Shown piece after piece: positions 24,576 to 35,113 of a stretch of DNA of 64,000 nt. The DNA is taken from the NCBI GenBank assembly GCA_016186795.1, contig JACPKY010000002.1, forward strand, positions 1,054,284 to 1,118,283. The letters run 5' to 3'. The notes under the pieces are model-generated. The model saw only the letters and a list, made by a program, of their open reading frames with translations. It was not told where the DNA came from and ran no database searches. Position numbers and translations under genes: made by a program. The stretch's first letter is position 1. Each line of letters opens with the position of its first letter. Source of the DNA: Candidatus Gottesmanbacteria bacterium (lineage in GTDB: Bacteria; Patescibacteria; Microgenomatia; 2-02-FULL-39-11).

Positions 24576-24717
24576 TACTTTTGGAGATAGCTTTTCAACG
24601 AACGTAATGGAAAAAAATCAACGCACAAACTTACAACGAAAAGGCCATTTATGGTGCGCGTTTTAGACTGAAGGGAACATACTTCCTTTGAAAAGCTGAC
24701 TCTGTCAGCTTTTTTTA
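24576..24717 (+). ncRNA. Candidate small RNA of about 140 nt
   Basis: A promoter and a strong terminator (AGCTGAC/GTCAGCT plus T8, 24694-24717) bound a region with no convincing ORF. AGCTTTTCAA (24589-24598) can pair with TTGAAAAGCT (24688-24697), closing the whole molecule and competing with the terminator stem. Inner hairpins GCCAT/ATGGT and AAGGGA/TCCTTT are visible. I cannot match it to 6S, SRP, RNase P or tmRNA by eye. A 19-codon ORF (ATG 24608) lacks a ribosome site. Confidence 0.6.
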
Positions 24718-24742
24718 TTTCCAAAAAGTATTAAAAACTTAA

Positions 24743-24832
24743 TATTGACACCTCATTTGTCCCGAAAATCTTTGCGATCCGACTAAAGGAGGGAGCAATT
24801 AGATTTTCGAGATCCCGTATTGTCTGCGAGCA
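24743..24832 (+). promoter_or_regulatory. Leader of the tRNA-Ala/23S/5S unit
   Basis: TTGACA at 24743-24748 is the probable -35; the -10 is unclear. The transcript can fold into long processing stems around the tRNA: CCCG-AAATCTTTGC-CCGA (24760-24781) pairs with TCGG-GCAAAGATT-CGGG downstream (24915-24937), and CCCGTATTGTCTGCGAG (24813-24829) pairs with CTCGCAGACAAT (24966-24977). Confidence 0.5.
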
Positions 24833-24905
24833 GGGCTCGTAGTTCAGCGGGTAGAACATCTCATTTGCAATGAGAAGGTAGGCGGTTCGAGTCCGCCCGA
24901 GTCCA
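24833..24905 (+). tRNA. tRNA-Ala (anticodon TGC)
   Basis: Cloverleaf complete: acceptor GGGCTCG/CGAGTCC with the G3-U70 wobble that identifies tRNA-Ala, D arm GTTC..GAAC, anticodon loop TTTGCAA (anticodon TGC), T arm GGCGG-TTCGAGT-CCGCC. CCA is not fully encoded. Located upstream of 23S as in canonical rrn spacers, although no 16S gene precedes it. Confidence 0.95.
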
Positions 24906-24982
24906 CCTAGGTATCGGATGAGCAAAGATTACGGGATCCACGAAATTGTAGCTGCTCGTTCTGACTCGCAGACAATTTCGGG

Positions 24983-25023
24983 ACAATGAGAAGGTAGGGA
25001 GTTCGAGTCTCCCACGGTCTACC
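24983..25023 (+). pseudogene. tRNA 3'-half remnant
   Basis: AATGAGAAGGTAGG followed by a perfect T arm (GGGAG-TTCGAGT-CTCCC) and an acceptor-like end copies the 3' half of the tRNA-Ala 78 nt downstream of it. No matching 5' half exists. The preceding bases TTTCGGGACAATGAG are the reverse complement of the leader at 24753-24768 (CTCATTTGTCCCGAAA), so the fragment lies in a mirrored duplication. Confidence 0.6.
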
Positions 25024-25263
25024 CTAACAACCAGAATTAGGAATTGAGAATTAAGAATGAAGAAAAATCTTCTTGATTCATACTTCTTTATTCTTAATTC
25101 GAGATGAGAGCTCTTTAAAAAGTGAACAGGAAAATAATGACGATCCACGCCGCCGTCCTGGCGGAGTGGAGAGGTCCACAACGTAAGAAATCGCATTACG
25201 ATTTCAACGTTGTAGGAACGTGCAAATTGCTATGCAATTTGTTACGTTCCATCTTTACGTCTT
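25024..25263 (+). promoter_or_regulatory. 23S leader with AT-rich hairpin, BoxA-like site and processing stem
   Basis: An AT-rich hairpin (GAATTAAGAAT with ATTCTTAATTC, 25046-25100) is followed by AGCTCTTTAAAA (25109-25120, BoxA-like). The 21 nt at 25110-25130 pair with 30890-30910 after the 23S gene (one mismatch), the expected RNase III processing stem. Two more hairpins precede the mature end. Confidence 0.7.
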
Positions 25264-25512
25264 AAAGTCTACTCATAAAGTCGACAATGGATGCCTTGGT
25301 GGTTTTGGCCGAGGAAGGACGCATGCATACTTGCGATATCGTCGGGAAGGCAGTCAGCAGCCTTTGATCCGGTGGTTTCCGAATGGGGCAACCCCCCCGA
25401 CTAAGTCGGGGAGCCATACAGACAAATCCCGAGCAATCGGGAACATAGCCGTATGGTAGGTAAGCAGGTGAACTGAAACATCTAACTAACCTGAAGAAAA
25501 GACATCAATAGA

Positions 25513-25544
<32 letters not shown>

Positions 25545-26375
25545 CAGCCTAAACCCTGTCGAAAGACAGGGGGTTGTAGGGCTTCCGATATGGGATGAGA
25601 TGCAGGTAGCGGAATTGCTTGGAATAGCAAACCATAGAGCGTGAAAGTCGTGTACGCGAAACCTAAATCTCCTCTAGGGAGTACCTAAGTACTACGGGGC
25701 ACGGCAAAACCCCGTAGGAAGCTGGGACGTCCACGTTCCAAGGCTAAATACCAAAACCAACCGATAGTGAACGAGTACCGTGAGGGAAAGGTGAAAAGCA
25801 CCCCGGTGAGGGGAATGAAATAGTACCTGAAATTGTCGACTAACAAACAGTGAGAGTCCCGATTTAATCGGGATGATCACGTGCCTATTGAAGAATGAAC
25901 CGATGAGTTGTCGTAACGTTCCAAGTCTAACCAACTTTGTTGGGGAGGCGCAGTGAAAGCGAGCCCTAATTGGGCTATTTAGGAGCGGACGACAGACCCG
26001 AAACCGGGTGAGCTAACCATGGACAGGGTGAGTCCCGAGGAAACTCGGGAGGAGGCCCGAACCCTTCAGAGCTGCAAATCTGTGGGACGATCTGTGGTTA
26101 GGGGTAATATGCCTATCGAACCCGGAGATAGCTGGTTCTCCTCGAAATATATTTAGGTATAGCGTCCGTTTATACGATCCTGGGGGTAGAGCACTGAATG
26201 GGTTACCAAGCGTAAGCGAGGCAGCTCAATCAAACTCCGAATACCAGTGACGTTATACGGGCAGTCAGTCCGGCTCGGCTAAGCGAGTCAGGTCGAGTGG
26301 GGGAAAAACCCAAACTCCCAATTAAGGTCCCTAAATCTTGACTAAGTTGAAAAGGAAGTGAGATTTCTAAAACAC

Positions 26376-26420
<45 letters not shown>

Positions 26421-27261
26421 CAGCTCACTGGACGAGAGGTCTTGCGCCGAAAATGAACGGGGATCAAGTCAAGTGCCGAAATTGGAGGTCTTATCGCAAG
26501 ATAAGGCAGTAGAGGAGCGTTCCTATCGCAGTGAAGGTGTGCCGTAAGGCTAGCTGGAGTGATAGGAAGTGCGAATGTCGGTATGAGTAGCGTAATTTCG
26601 GTGAAAATCCGAAGCGCCGTAAGCCCAAGGTTTCCGTCCCAACGTTGATCGGGGACGGGTAAGTCGGATCTAAGGCAAGTCCCGATTTAATCGGGAGTAG
26701 CTCGATGTAGAAGCCGTTGATATTCGGCTACAATGGAGAAAGGTTTCATAAGGGGAAGACGAAATTGGAGAGACAGATCCCGATTTAATCGGGACTAAGC
26801 CATAAGATAGTAGTAACTGGAAAATCCGTTATTGCGTTTAATCAAGTGGTGATGGAGAGTCCAAAGAGCAATCTGCGGGCAATTCTGTACCTTTTCAGGT
26901 TCCAAGAAAACTCTCACTATGTTCTGGGGCGCAAGTCTCAGAAAACTTTCTTTATTTCCGTACCGCAAACCGACACAGGTGGGCTGGTAGAGTATACCAA
27001 GGCGATCGGGAGAAAATGGCTCAAGGAACTCGGCAAAACAGCTGGGCGTAACCTATGGGAGATGCCCTGCCTCACGAAAGTGGGGCCACAGCAAAAGACA
27101 CTTACCAACTGTTTAACTAAAACACAGGTCTCTGCAAAGCCGAAAGGCAACGTATAGGGGCTGACGCCTGCCCAGTGCACGTAGGTTAAGAATCATGGGT
27201 GACCCCGATTTAATCGGGAAAGCTTGAGATTCAAGCCCGTGTGAACGGCAGCAGTAACTAT

Positions 27262-27581
27262 GAAACCGGAAATCCGGAGTTGTAGTTGTAAAATGTGACT
27301 ATATGCTGGGACATCCCGTGTATCTGAACATACGAGAAAATATCAAAAATTAAATATCAAATATCAAAAATACATAGTAAAAATCAAATTTTTCGCGTAA
27401 AAAATGTTCAGTGGGGATAATCAGCAGGTAACCGCGCCAAAAATTTCATATTTAGGCGGGGGAATCCTCAGAGACCATAAGTCACATCCTAAATGATTTA
27501 GGAATGATATGGTCCGGACTCATGGGCGACCATGAGACTCTGTAAGCAATCAGAGTCCGCCAGTTGGCGGATAACAATTCG
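27262..27581 (+). other. Group I intron 1 in 23S (after U1917)
   Basis: Splits GTAACTAT|AACTG, i.e. after E. coli U1917 in the loop of helix 69. The 320-nt insert has group I core elements: GACTATATGCTGGGAC, AATCAGCAGG, CCTCAGAGACCATA (R) and GATATGGTCC (S). The 5' exon ends with T and the intron with G, as required. No ORF. A peripheral loop (27338-27395) is filled by AT-rich atcaaa repeats and another by the CCGCCAGTTGGCGG palindrome (27557). Confidence 0.88.
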
Positions 27582-27595
27582 AACTGTTCTATGGT

Positions 27596-27864
27596 GAAAC
27601 CTGAAAGAAGGTTCGCTGCCATAGTGAGGTGTAAACCCTCCGTTATGTGCGTATGCCGATACGCGCTAAAACGAAAACTTGACTATATGCTGGAAACACT
27701 CGTGTATCCAACGGTACCGCAATGAGGTAAAAATCTGTTTGGTGGAGTCAATCAGCAGGAAAGATCCCGATTAAATCGGGAAATCCTCAGAGACTATACG
27801 TCAGGATTCGCCTCAAGAGGCGAAATAAGATATAGTCCAAACTTCGAACATATCGAAGATTTAG
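27596..27864 (+). other. Group I intron 2 in 23S (after U1931)
   Basis: Splits CTATGGT|AGCGAAATTCC, after E. coli U1931. 269 nt, no ORF. Core: GACTATATGCTGGAAAC, AATCAGCAGGAAAG, CCTCAGAGACTATA, AAGATATAGTCC. Its P6-like arm consists of the palindrome TCCCGATTAAATCGGGA (27765-27781), identical in intron 5. Only 14 nt of exon separate it from intron 1. Confidence 0.88.
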
Positions 27865-27907
<43 letters not shown>

Positions 27908-27982
27908 AGAATGAGTAAGTGACTGTCTTGAGCCGTTGCCCGGCGAAATTGAAATGGCTGTGAAGATGCGGCCTACTTGCAC

Positions 27983-28013
<31 letters not shown>

Positions 28014-28370
28014 CAACTTGGCATTGAGAAGGCGTTTGAAACTGTCGAGTATAGGAGGGAGTCCCGCAAGGGACACAAGTGGAATACCTCTCTTTTCAAA
28101 CGTTGACCCTTATCTCTTGGCCGCACAAATATCCGGCAGGGAGACAGTGTCTGGTGGGCAGTTTCGCTGGGGAGGTGGCCTCCAAAATCGTAACGGAGGC
28201 GTACATAAGGTTGGCTTAACACCAATGGAAACGGTGTTGTACGTGCAAACGCATAAGCCAGCTTCACTGCGAGACCTACAAGTCGAGCAGATGCGAAAGC
28301 AGGTGTTAGTGATCCTCGGATCCGCAGTGGTTGCGGACCGAGCTTAACGGATAAAAGCTACCCCGGGGAT

Positions 28371-29236
28371 ACATTCTGTGTCCCGTCCCGATAGTATATA
28401 CTAATATCGGGACTTGGAACGGCTAATAACGGTGGAATCCAAAACTGTGGTAAGTTACGGTCTTTACTTACACGAGGCACAGTTTGGACAATACCGTGGG
28501 AAGTTAGGAAAATGAATAAACATAAACAATCGATTCTGACTGGAATGATTTTAGGAGATGCTTATTTACAGAAGACTGGAAAAAACAACGCGCGTATCCG
28601 ACTTGAGCATAGCGAAAAATCTAGAGATTATCTTCTCTGGAAAGGAGCTTGCTTTCCTGAATATTTTCAGGGAAAACCAAAAAGATACGTACGATTTAAT
28701 CCGATCTTTAAAAAAACGTATATCTATCTGAGATGGCAATCATCTGCATCTCCTGAGATAGGCAAATTGCAGCGATTATTTTATATCGATCATAAAAAAA
28801 TCATTCCCAAGGATCTCGATGAACTTTTGGTTGATCCAATTTCACTGGCTGTATGGTATCAAGATGATGGTTATTACTATAAACGAGACAAAATGGCTTA
28901 TATTTATTTGCCCAGAATTTCTTCAGATGAGTTAAATGTATTGATGCATACACTACAGAAAAATTTTGGAATAAATCCAAGAGTAAAAGTGAAGAAAAGA
29001 GGAAATAGAGTCTTGGTATTTCCGGTTGAAGAGACAAAGAAATTATTTTCTCTCATTGAACCATATATTATACCTTCCATGAGGTATAAAATTTCCTAAC
29101 CCCGTATCGACTGAGCATTAAGTTGCGAGGTCCCGATAAAGTATCGGGACAAGATGCCGTCTCCCTCACATACAAGTATGTGAGGGATGAAGATATAGTC
29201 AACGCCCCGATGTAAATCGGGGAAATATTATACGTG
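28371..29236 (+). other. Group I intron 3 in 23S with endonuclease ORF (after U2449)
   Basis: Splits CCCCGGGGAT|AACAGGCTGAT, after E. coli U2449 beside the catalytic A2451. 866 nt. Core pieces: AACGGCTAATAACGGTGGAA upstream, AATACCGTGGGAAG just before the ORF, and GAAGATATAGTC (S) at the 3' side. Two cccgat-type palindromes form arms (28385-28413 and 29130-29150) and a third caps the end (29205-29222). Encodes the endonuclease at 28512. Confidence 0.85.
28512..29099 (+). CDS. LAGLIDADG homing endonuclease in 23S intron 3
   Basis: 195 residues. Two LAGLIDADG-like motifs: ILTGMILGDAYLQK near the N-terminus and LAVWYQDDGYYY near residue 115, each with the catalytic acidic residue. Single-chain enzyme of the LAGLIDADG_2 type that would cleave an intronless 23S gene to spread the intron. 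The ORF is intact, starting at ATG 28512 right after the core segment AATACCGTGGGAAG, and ends before the R/S side of the core. Related to the endonuclease in intron 4. Confidence 0.9.
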   Translation: MNKHKQSILTGMILGDAYLQKTGKNNARIRLEHSEKSRDYLLWKGACFPEYFQGKPKRYVRFNPIFKKTYIYLRWQSSASPEIGKLQRLFYIDHKKIIPKDLDELLVDPISLAVWYQDDGYYYKRDKMAYIYLPRISSDELNVLMHTLQKNFGINPRVKVKKRGNRVLVFPVEETKKLFSLIEPYIIPSMRYKIS

Positions 29237-29255
29237 AACAGGCTGATCGCGTCCG

Positions 29256-30144
<889 letters not shown>

Positions 30145-30237
30145 CATCCTATCCTGGGGCTGAAGAAGGTCCCAATGGTCCGGCTGTTCGCCGGTTAAAA
30201 GGGTACGCGAGCTGGGTTCAGAACGTCGTAAGACAGT

Positions 30238-30583
30238 AGACCTTAGTAGTTCGACACTACTATAATGAGCTGTCTTTCCTTCACCGTTTTGAACAATAAG
30301 AGAATTGAAGGAATCCTATAATATAAGTATTATAGGGATAAATTTGGCTAAATGCTGGAAACTCCGAGTATCTTGTGCTACCTTAATTTAATAAGAAAGG
30401 TAAAAATGCAACAAGTGCGGACAATTAGCAGGAAAGATCCCGATTAAATCGGGAAATCCTCAGAGACTATATGCCAGATGATGTACCGTATGGTGCGTCA
30501 AAGATATAGTCCGAACTGCATGGCGACATGCAGACCGTAGCAGAAATGTTTACGGCCACAAAGAAATTGTGAGTAACAAATTG
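30238..30583 (+). other. Group I intron 5 in 23S (after U2584)
   Basis: Splits AAGACAGT|TCGGTCTCTATCC, after E. coli U2584 in the peptidyl transferase centre. 346 nt, no ORF. Core: TAAATGCTGGAAAC, AATTAGCAGGAAAG, CCTCAGAGACTATA, AAGATATAGTCC. The segment from GCAGGAAAG through the palindrome to GAGACTATA is nearly identical to intron 2, so these two introns are close relatives at different sites. Confidence 0.87.
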
Positions 30584-30941
30584 TCGGTCTCTATCCGGTG
30601 CAAGCGTTGGATACTTGAGGGGAGCTCTTGCTAGTACGAGAGGACTGCGAGGGAGGAATCCCTGGTGAGCCAGTTGTTTCCCATTGGGAGCAAAGCTGGG
30701 TAGCTACATTCCTACGGGATAAGCGCTGAAAGCATCTGAAGCGCCAAGCCCACCCCAAGATAAGGTATCCCTTTAGACCCCTTGTAGAATACAAGGTTGA
30801 TAGGCGGAAAGTGTACACACGGCAACGTGCTTAGCTTATCCGTACTAATTGGTCGAGAGTAAATTTTAAGTCGCATAAGATGGAATAATCCTGTTCACTT
30901 TTTAGAGAGCATTTATACTCTAGGCACTTTTTGTACTTGAG

Positions 30942-31062
30942 CCTTTCGGTCTCTGAAGCTGGGTGGAACTACCTCTTTCCATTCCGAACAGAGTCGTCAA
31001 ATACCCAAGCGCCGACGATAGTGATCCCGCAAGGGATTGCGAAAATAAGTCGAGGCCGGAGG
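30942..31062 (+). rRNA. 5S ribosomal RNA
   Basis: Contains CATTCCGAACAGAG (loop B/C region) and GCGCCGACGATAGT, typical of 5S. Helix I pairs CCTTTCGGTCT with AGGCCGGAGG; it is extended outward by ACTTGAG/CTCAAGT (30935-31070), probably a processing stem. Lies 73 nt after 23S. Confidence 0.9.
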
Positions 31063-31152
31063 ACTCAAGTATAGAAAAAACCTTGCCCAATACTACAAGG
31101 GTGCGCTATACTAAATGCACATGAAAACAGAAGAAAGGACGGACAATGACTC

Positions 31153-32310
31153 GTGACAAAACAAACTCAAAAATCAAAAATCAAAAGTCAAAAATATAAA
31201 ACGTCGGTTGAATCCCCAAAGAAAAAGACAAGTACTCCCCGAAAAACTCAAAGCGAGCCGCGAACTATGGACGAGCTTATTGCGCAAGTAGGTGATGTCG
31301 GGCTTGGGTTGAAACGCGGCGAGACGTCCGAAGGAGTTGTTGTTTCTGCAAGTGCCCGAGAGGTTCTCATTGATATCGGCAAAAAAAGTTTTGGTATTAT
31401 TGCCAATTGGGAACTTGAACAGGTAAAAGATTATGCCGCAACACTAAAAGTCGGTGATAAAGTTGTTGCCCAAGTTATCAATCCGGAAAATGACATGGGG
31501 TATGTGACATTATCTCTTCGGAAAACATCAAACGAACGAAGATGGGGACTTCTTACAGAGAAAAAAGACAAAGGTGAAGATATCGAAGTGTTAGGTCTTG
31601 AGTCCGCAAAAGGAGGACTCTTAGTTGAGTGGCAAAGCTTACGTGGATTTATTCCAGCAACACAGCTTGATTCATCTTTTAGCGCAAATCCGGCAAATCT
31701 CATTGGAAGAAGAATTCAAGTGAAAGTTTTAGAGATTGATCCAACGATTAATAGGCTCGTACTATCGCAAAAAGCATCTACGTTGGGAATTTCACCAATG
31801 GTCCTCAAATCAAAACTAGAAAAGATTAAACCGGATCAAACGCTCAAAGGAGTGGTTTCTGGCATTGCACCATTTGGACTGTTTGTTGATGTGGATGGGT
31901 TGGAAGGACTTGTCCATATTTCAGAAATTGCGTGGGAAAAGGTTGAATCTCCTTCTCAGTTTTTCAAAGTCGGTGAGAAAGTGGATGTGGTCGTTCTTGA
32001 TGTGAATCTTGAGGAAGGGAAACTGAATCTCTCCATCAAACGATTAACACCAGATCCATGGAAGAACATTACCGATCGGTATAGTCCTGACACAACAATC
32101 ACAGGTACTGTTGTTCGTCTTGCTCCATACGGTGTATTTGTGCAATTAGAAATGGGAGTGGAGGGGTTGATCCACATAAGCAAAATTCCCTCCGGAAGTG
32201 AACCAAAAGTTGGAGAGAAAATTGAGTGCATTGTTGAAAATGTTGATCCCACGAAACGAAAAATTTCCCTCACACTTGTTCCTCACGAAAAACCAGTAGG
32301 GTACCGCTAA
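31153..32310 (+). CDS. rpsA: 30S ribosomal protein S1 (four S1 domains)
   Basis: 385 residues with four OB-fold S1 domains (about 53-120, 135-205, 228-298 and 313-380); the last two are the most canonical (GVVSGIAPFGLFVDVDGLEG, then LVHISEI, and GTVVRLAPYGVFVQLEMGVE, then GLIHISKI). Binds mRNA on the small subunit. It starts at GTG 31153; a nearby ATG at 31146 is out of frame. The first 20 residues (Lys/Ser/Gln-rich) are encoded by an atcaaaa tandem repeat that continues into the 5' end of the gene, so the N-terminus has been extended by repeat DNA. Promoter TTGCCC-18-TATACT after 5S. Confidence 0.93.
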   Translation: MTKQTQKSKIKSQKYKTSVESPKKKTSTPRKTQSEPRTMDELIAQVGDVGLGLKRGETSEGVVVSASAREVLIDIGKKSFGIIANWELEQVKDYAATLKVGDKVVAQVINPENDMGYVTLSLRKTSNERRWGLLTEKKDKGEDIEVLGLESAKGGLLVEWQSLRGFIPATQLDSSFSANPANLIGRRIQVKVLEIDPTINRLVLSQKASTLGISPMVLKSKLEKIKPDQTLKGVVSGIAPFGLFVDVDGLEGLVHISEIAWEKVESPSQFFKVGEKVDVVVLDVNLEEGKLNLSIKRLTPDPWKNITDRYSPDTTITGTVVRLAPYGVFVQLEMGVEGLIHISKIPSGSEPKVGEKIECIVENVDPTKRKISLTLVPHEKPVGYR

Positions 32311-32359
32311 AATAGTACAATTCCGTACTAAAACAATGATACAATGACAGGCGAAGGTT

Positions 32360-33673
32360 ATGCGTTCACGTTCTGATTTTATCTGTCAACAGTGTGGGTA
32401 TAAGAGTCCATCTTTTTTAGGAAAATGTCCCAATTGTGGAGCGTGGAATAGTTTGGTGGAGACTGTCGAGAGGAAAGAATCAGCATCCCTTTGGGGAAAA
32501 AATAAACGGGTAAAAAAGGAGGGCAACAAAGCTATAGAGCTATCGAAAGTCGCAACAGCAAAAGTTGAAAGAATTTCATCGAGGATGAAAGAGTTTGATC
32601 AAGTTCTTGGTGGAGGAATTGTTCCGGGATCACTTATTCTCCTTGCTGGTGATCCTGGTATTGGTAAATCTACCCTCACTCTTCAACTTATCTCCACAAT
32701 TGGTGGACTCTATGTTTCTGGAGAAGAATCTGCCGAACAAGTGAAGCTTCGTGCCAAAAGGATGAAGCTTCCAACAGGCAAAATTTATATTTTACCGGAG
32801 ACAAACATGGAAACAATTCTTGCCCAAGCAAAAGAGAATAGAGGAAAATTATCACTTCTTATTATCGATTCGATTCAAACGCTTTGGTCAGAAGAGTTAA
32901 CCGGTACTCCAGGAGCCGTTGGTCAAGTGCGCGAATGTACGCTTAAATTATTAGAATTTGCCAAAAGGGAACATCTCCCGGTAATTCTTATTGGCCATGT
33001 GACCAAAGAAGGAACGATCGCTGGTCCAAAAGTACTTGAACACATTGTGGATACAGTTTTGTATCTTGAGGGCGAAAGATATCAATCTTTGCGTCTTCTT
33101 CACACGACAAAAAATCGATTTGGTCCAGTTGATGAGGTTGGTGTTTTTTCCTTGGAAGATACCGGGATGATGGAGGTTGCCAATCCGTCGAAACTCTTCT
33201 TAGGAGAAAGTAAGAACGCCGCCGGTTCTGTCGTAATAGCCACTCTTGAAGGAACACGACCGATTTTAGTTGAAGTCCAGGCGTTAACGGTTGCAACACA
33301 GATACCCATTCCTCGGCGAATAGGGAATGGAATAAATGTCAATAGACTGCAAATGCTTCTTGCAATCCTGCAAAAACACCTTCACCTTCCCCTTGGGAGT
33401 TTTGATGTCTTTGTCAACGTTGCCTCCGGCATAAAGATATTTGAGCCAGCGGGAGATTTGGGAATTTGTCTTGCCATTATTTCTTCTTTTAAAAATAAAG
33501 CTTTGCCTTCTAAGACTGTTGCCATCGGGGAGGTAGGACTCCTTGGAGAGACGCGAACTGTCATAGGAATTGAAAGACGGATCAAAGAAGCAAAAAAGCT
33601 CGGTTTCAATAATTTCGTGACTCCGAAAGAGTTTTCTTCGATCTCTCAAGTATCACGGATGCCTTTTCGGTAA
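32360..33673 (+). CDS. radA: DNA repair ATPase RadA
   Basis: 437 residues. N-terminal zinc finger (CQQCGYKSPSFLGKCPNC), RecA-like core with Walker A GDPGIGKST and the diagnostic KNRFG motif, then a C-terminal Lon-protease-like domain without the catalytic dyad. Promotes branch migration in recombinational repair. A TACAAT box lies about 15 nt upstream. Complete and typical. Confidence 0.96.
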   Translation: MRSRSDFICQQCGYKSPSFLGKCPNCGAWNSLVETVERKESASLWGKNKRVKKEGNKAIELSKVATAKVERISSRMKEFDQVLGGGIVPGSLILLAGDPGIGKSTLTLQLISTIGGLYVSGEESAEQVKLRAKRMKLPTGKIYILPETNMETILAQAKENRGKLSLLIIDSIQTLWSEELTGTPGAVGQVRECTLKLLEFAKREHLPVILIGHVTKEGTIAGPKVLEHIVDTVLYLEGERYQSLRLLHTTKNRFGPVDEVGVFSLEDTGMMEVANPSKLFLGESKNAAGSVVIATLEGTRPILVEVQALTVATQIPIPRRIGNGINVNRLQMLLAILQKHLHLPLGSFDVFVNVASGIKIFEPAGDLGICLAIISSFKNKALPSKTVAIGEVGLLGETRTVIGIERRIKEAKKLGFNNFVTPKEFSSISQVSRMPFR

Positions 33674-33682
33674 AATCATTGT

Positions 33683-34954
33683 ATGAAGAAAAAGGGTAAT
33701 AAAAAAGAGGTTATGCTCCACAGAAATATCCTCATTCTTTTTCTTCTTCTCCTTGGAGTTGTAATTCTTCTGAGTGCCATTCAAAAAATTCAGACGTGGC
33801 AGTCACGAGGCGCATCTATTTCCCAAACTTCTTCCTCTCGTGTTTCCAAAAGTAAGCTCGGAGTTTTCATTACCGATGCAACAGAGGGGGCAAGGAAAAT
33901 AGTAGAAGCCGGGCCTCGGGTGATAAAAGTATTGAATCCGAATGGTAACCCTGGTCTTCAAGATATTATAAGGCAGTACAAAACTGCCTACCCCGATGGA
34001 ATTGTCGTTGTTCGATTCTGGGTTCCCCAAGCGGTGCAGTATGATGAAGGTTTCGTCCCTGAGGAAGCAGCAGAAGACTTCTGGTCACGGTTCCTTCTCC
34101 CAGGTGTCAGTTCATTGCCAGTTGATGTGCGGAGTAAGATTGACTATCTCAATGGTACCAACTACATTGAGAATTTTTCCTGGAATACACTTGAGACACC
34201 ATCTCATCAGGAGTGGTTTTCCCGTTTTTGGGTAAAACTTTCAGACCTCATCGCGGAGAATGGCTTCAAACCCAACGTCGGTGAGTTTTATGTTGCCGGT
34301 CTTGATGCAAACCATATTGATGGAATTGTGACCATGCTTGAAAAAGCCAAGAGTGATTCTGGAATTTGGAGTTACCACGGGTATACCGTTAAATACACGA
34401 CGAATCCAGCAATCGAGAAGGATTTTTCTCTCCATTACCGGCAGTTTTACGATTATATCCAAACAAAATATCCCGATCTTTCGAGTCTGAAGATGCTTCT
34501 TTCTGAAGGAGGAGTCGATTGTGAGGGACGTAAAACAGATGGTTGGAATGGATCTGATCCTCCAGAAGGTGATAGGTTGCATGATTACTGTACAGCAAAA
34601 GATGATACTGAGGCGGGAGGGAGGAAACTTTCCCGGGGGAATAAGGAGGATTTCATCTACTGGCTGAAATGGTATGACAGTGAGTTGCAAAAAGATTCTT
34701 ATATACTGGGAATCACTCTTTATGCAATCGGACTAAGTAGAGGAGATTCAGGTGAACTTGAGCCAATTGCTGAGTGGCTCGCCCAGTATCTCAAAGATCA
34801 GGGATCATCGACATCTGACGGAGATCTGACGCCAACCAAGAAACCCGCCTGTATACCAAACTGGTGTGTAATTGAGGATTCACCTTGCTGTTTTGATCCT
34901 ATGTGTATTTTCCTCGGATCCTTCGGATATAATGCAGATCGATGTTCTCGGTAA
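33683..34954 (+). CDS. Secreted TIM-barrel-like protein (glycoside-hydrolase-like, unknown)
   Basis: 423 residues. N-terminal membrane anchor (about 14-33), then a domain that reads like a GH39/GH5-type barrel: KLGVFITDAT, IVVVRFWVP, NVGEFYVAGLD, MLLSEGGVDC. The C-terminus is a short Cys-rich tail (about 25 residues, six Cys). The partial gene at 63264 shows the same type of N-terminus, so this may be a small family. Catalytic acids are not certain. The ATG follows radA by 9 nt. Confidence 0.6.
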   Translation: MKKKGNKKEVMLHRNILILFLLLLGVVILLSAIQKIQTWQSRGASISQTSSSRVSKSKLGVFITDATEGARKIVEAGPRVIKVLNPNGNPGLQDIIRQYKTAYPDGIVVVRFWVPQAVQYDEGFVPEEAAEDFWSRFLLPGVSSLPVDVRSKIDYLNGTNYIENFSWNTLETPSHQEWFSRFWVKLSDLIAENGFKPNVGEFYVAGLDANHIDGIVTMLEKAKSDSGIWSYHGYTVKYTTNPAIEKDFSLHYRQFYDYIQTKYPDLSSLKMLLSEGGVDCEGRKTDGWNGSDPPEGDRLHDYCTAKDDTEAGGRKLSRGNKEDFIYWLKWYDSELQKDSYILGITLYAIGLSRGDSGELEPIAEWLAQYLKDQGSSTSDGDLTPTKKPACIPNWCVIEDSPCCFDPMCIFLGSFGYNADRCSR

Positions 34955-35037
34955 CCGTAACATGGATGGCTAATCCTCTAGGAAAAGGTGGTCATCGGCA
35001 GATATATCTAGAATTGATATCAAACCTTTCACTCATT

Positions 35038-35113
35038 GGGTCCTGCCGCGCGGCAGCCCCACACCCACCCACTAGGGGACCCCGGCTGTGGGGCTCCCCG
35101 CCTTGCGTCACCC
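35038..35113. repeat. GC-rich dispersed repeat (GGGTCCTGCCGC...CTTGCGTCACCC)
   Basis: Same 12-nt ends as the element inserted in frame in the oxidoreductase gene at 55414-55548, with different interiors, here a GC-rich hairpin (AGCCCCACA / TGTGGGGCT). The rest of 34955-35281 holds a 10-bp palindrome (ACTTTCATCA/TGATGAAAGT, 35115-35136) and no supported gene. Confidence 0.5.

Noticed and set aside
24608..24667. 19-codon leader peptide in the small RNA
   Set aside because: No Shine-Dalgarno sequence at the right distance and no run of regulatory codons.
25041..25100. CRISPR-like or tandem repeat array in AT-rich spacers
   Set aside because: Only imperfect low-complexity repeats without unique spacers; no CRISPR array or cas gene is present in the window.
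26846..27157. 103-codon ORF and others (28000-28347) inside 23S
   Set aside because: They lie in conserved 23S exon sequence; the bases align to rRNA helices, so these are chance frames.
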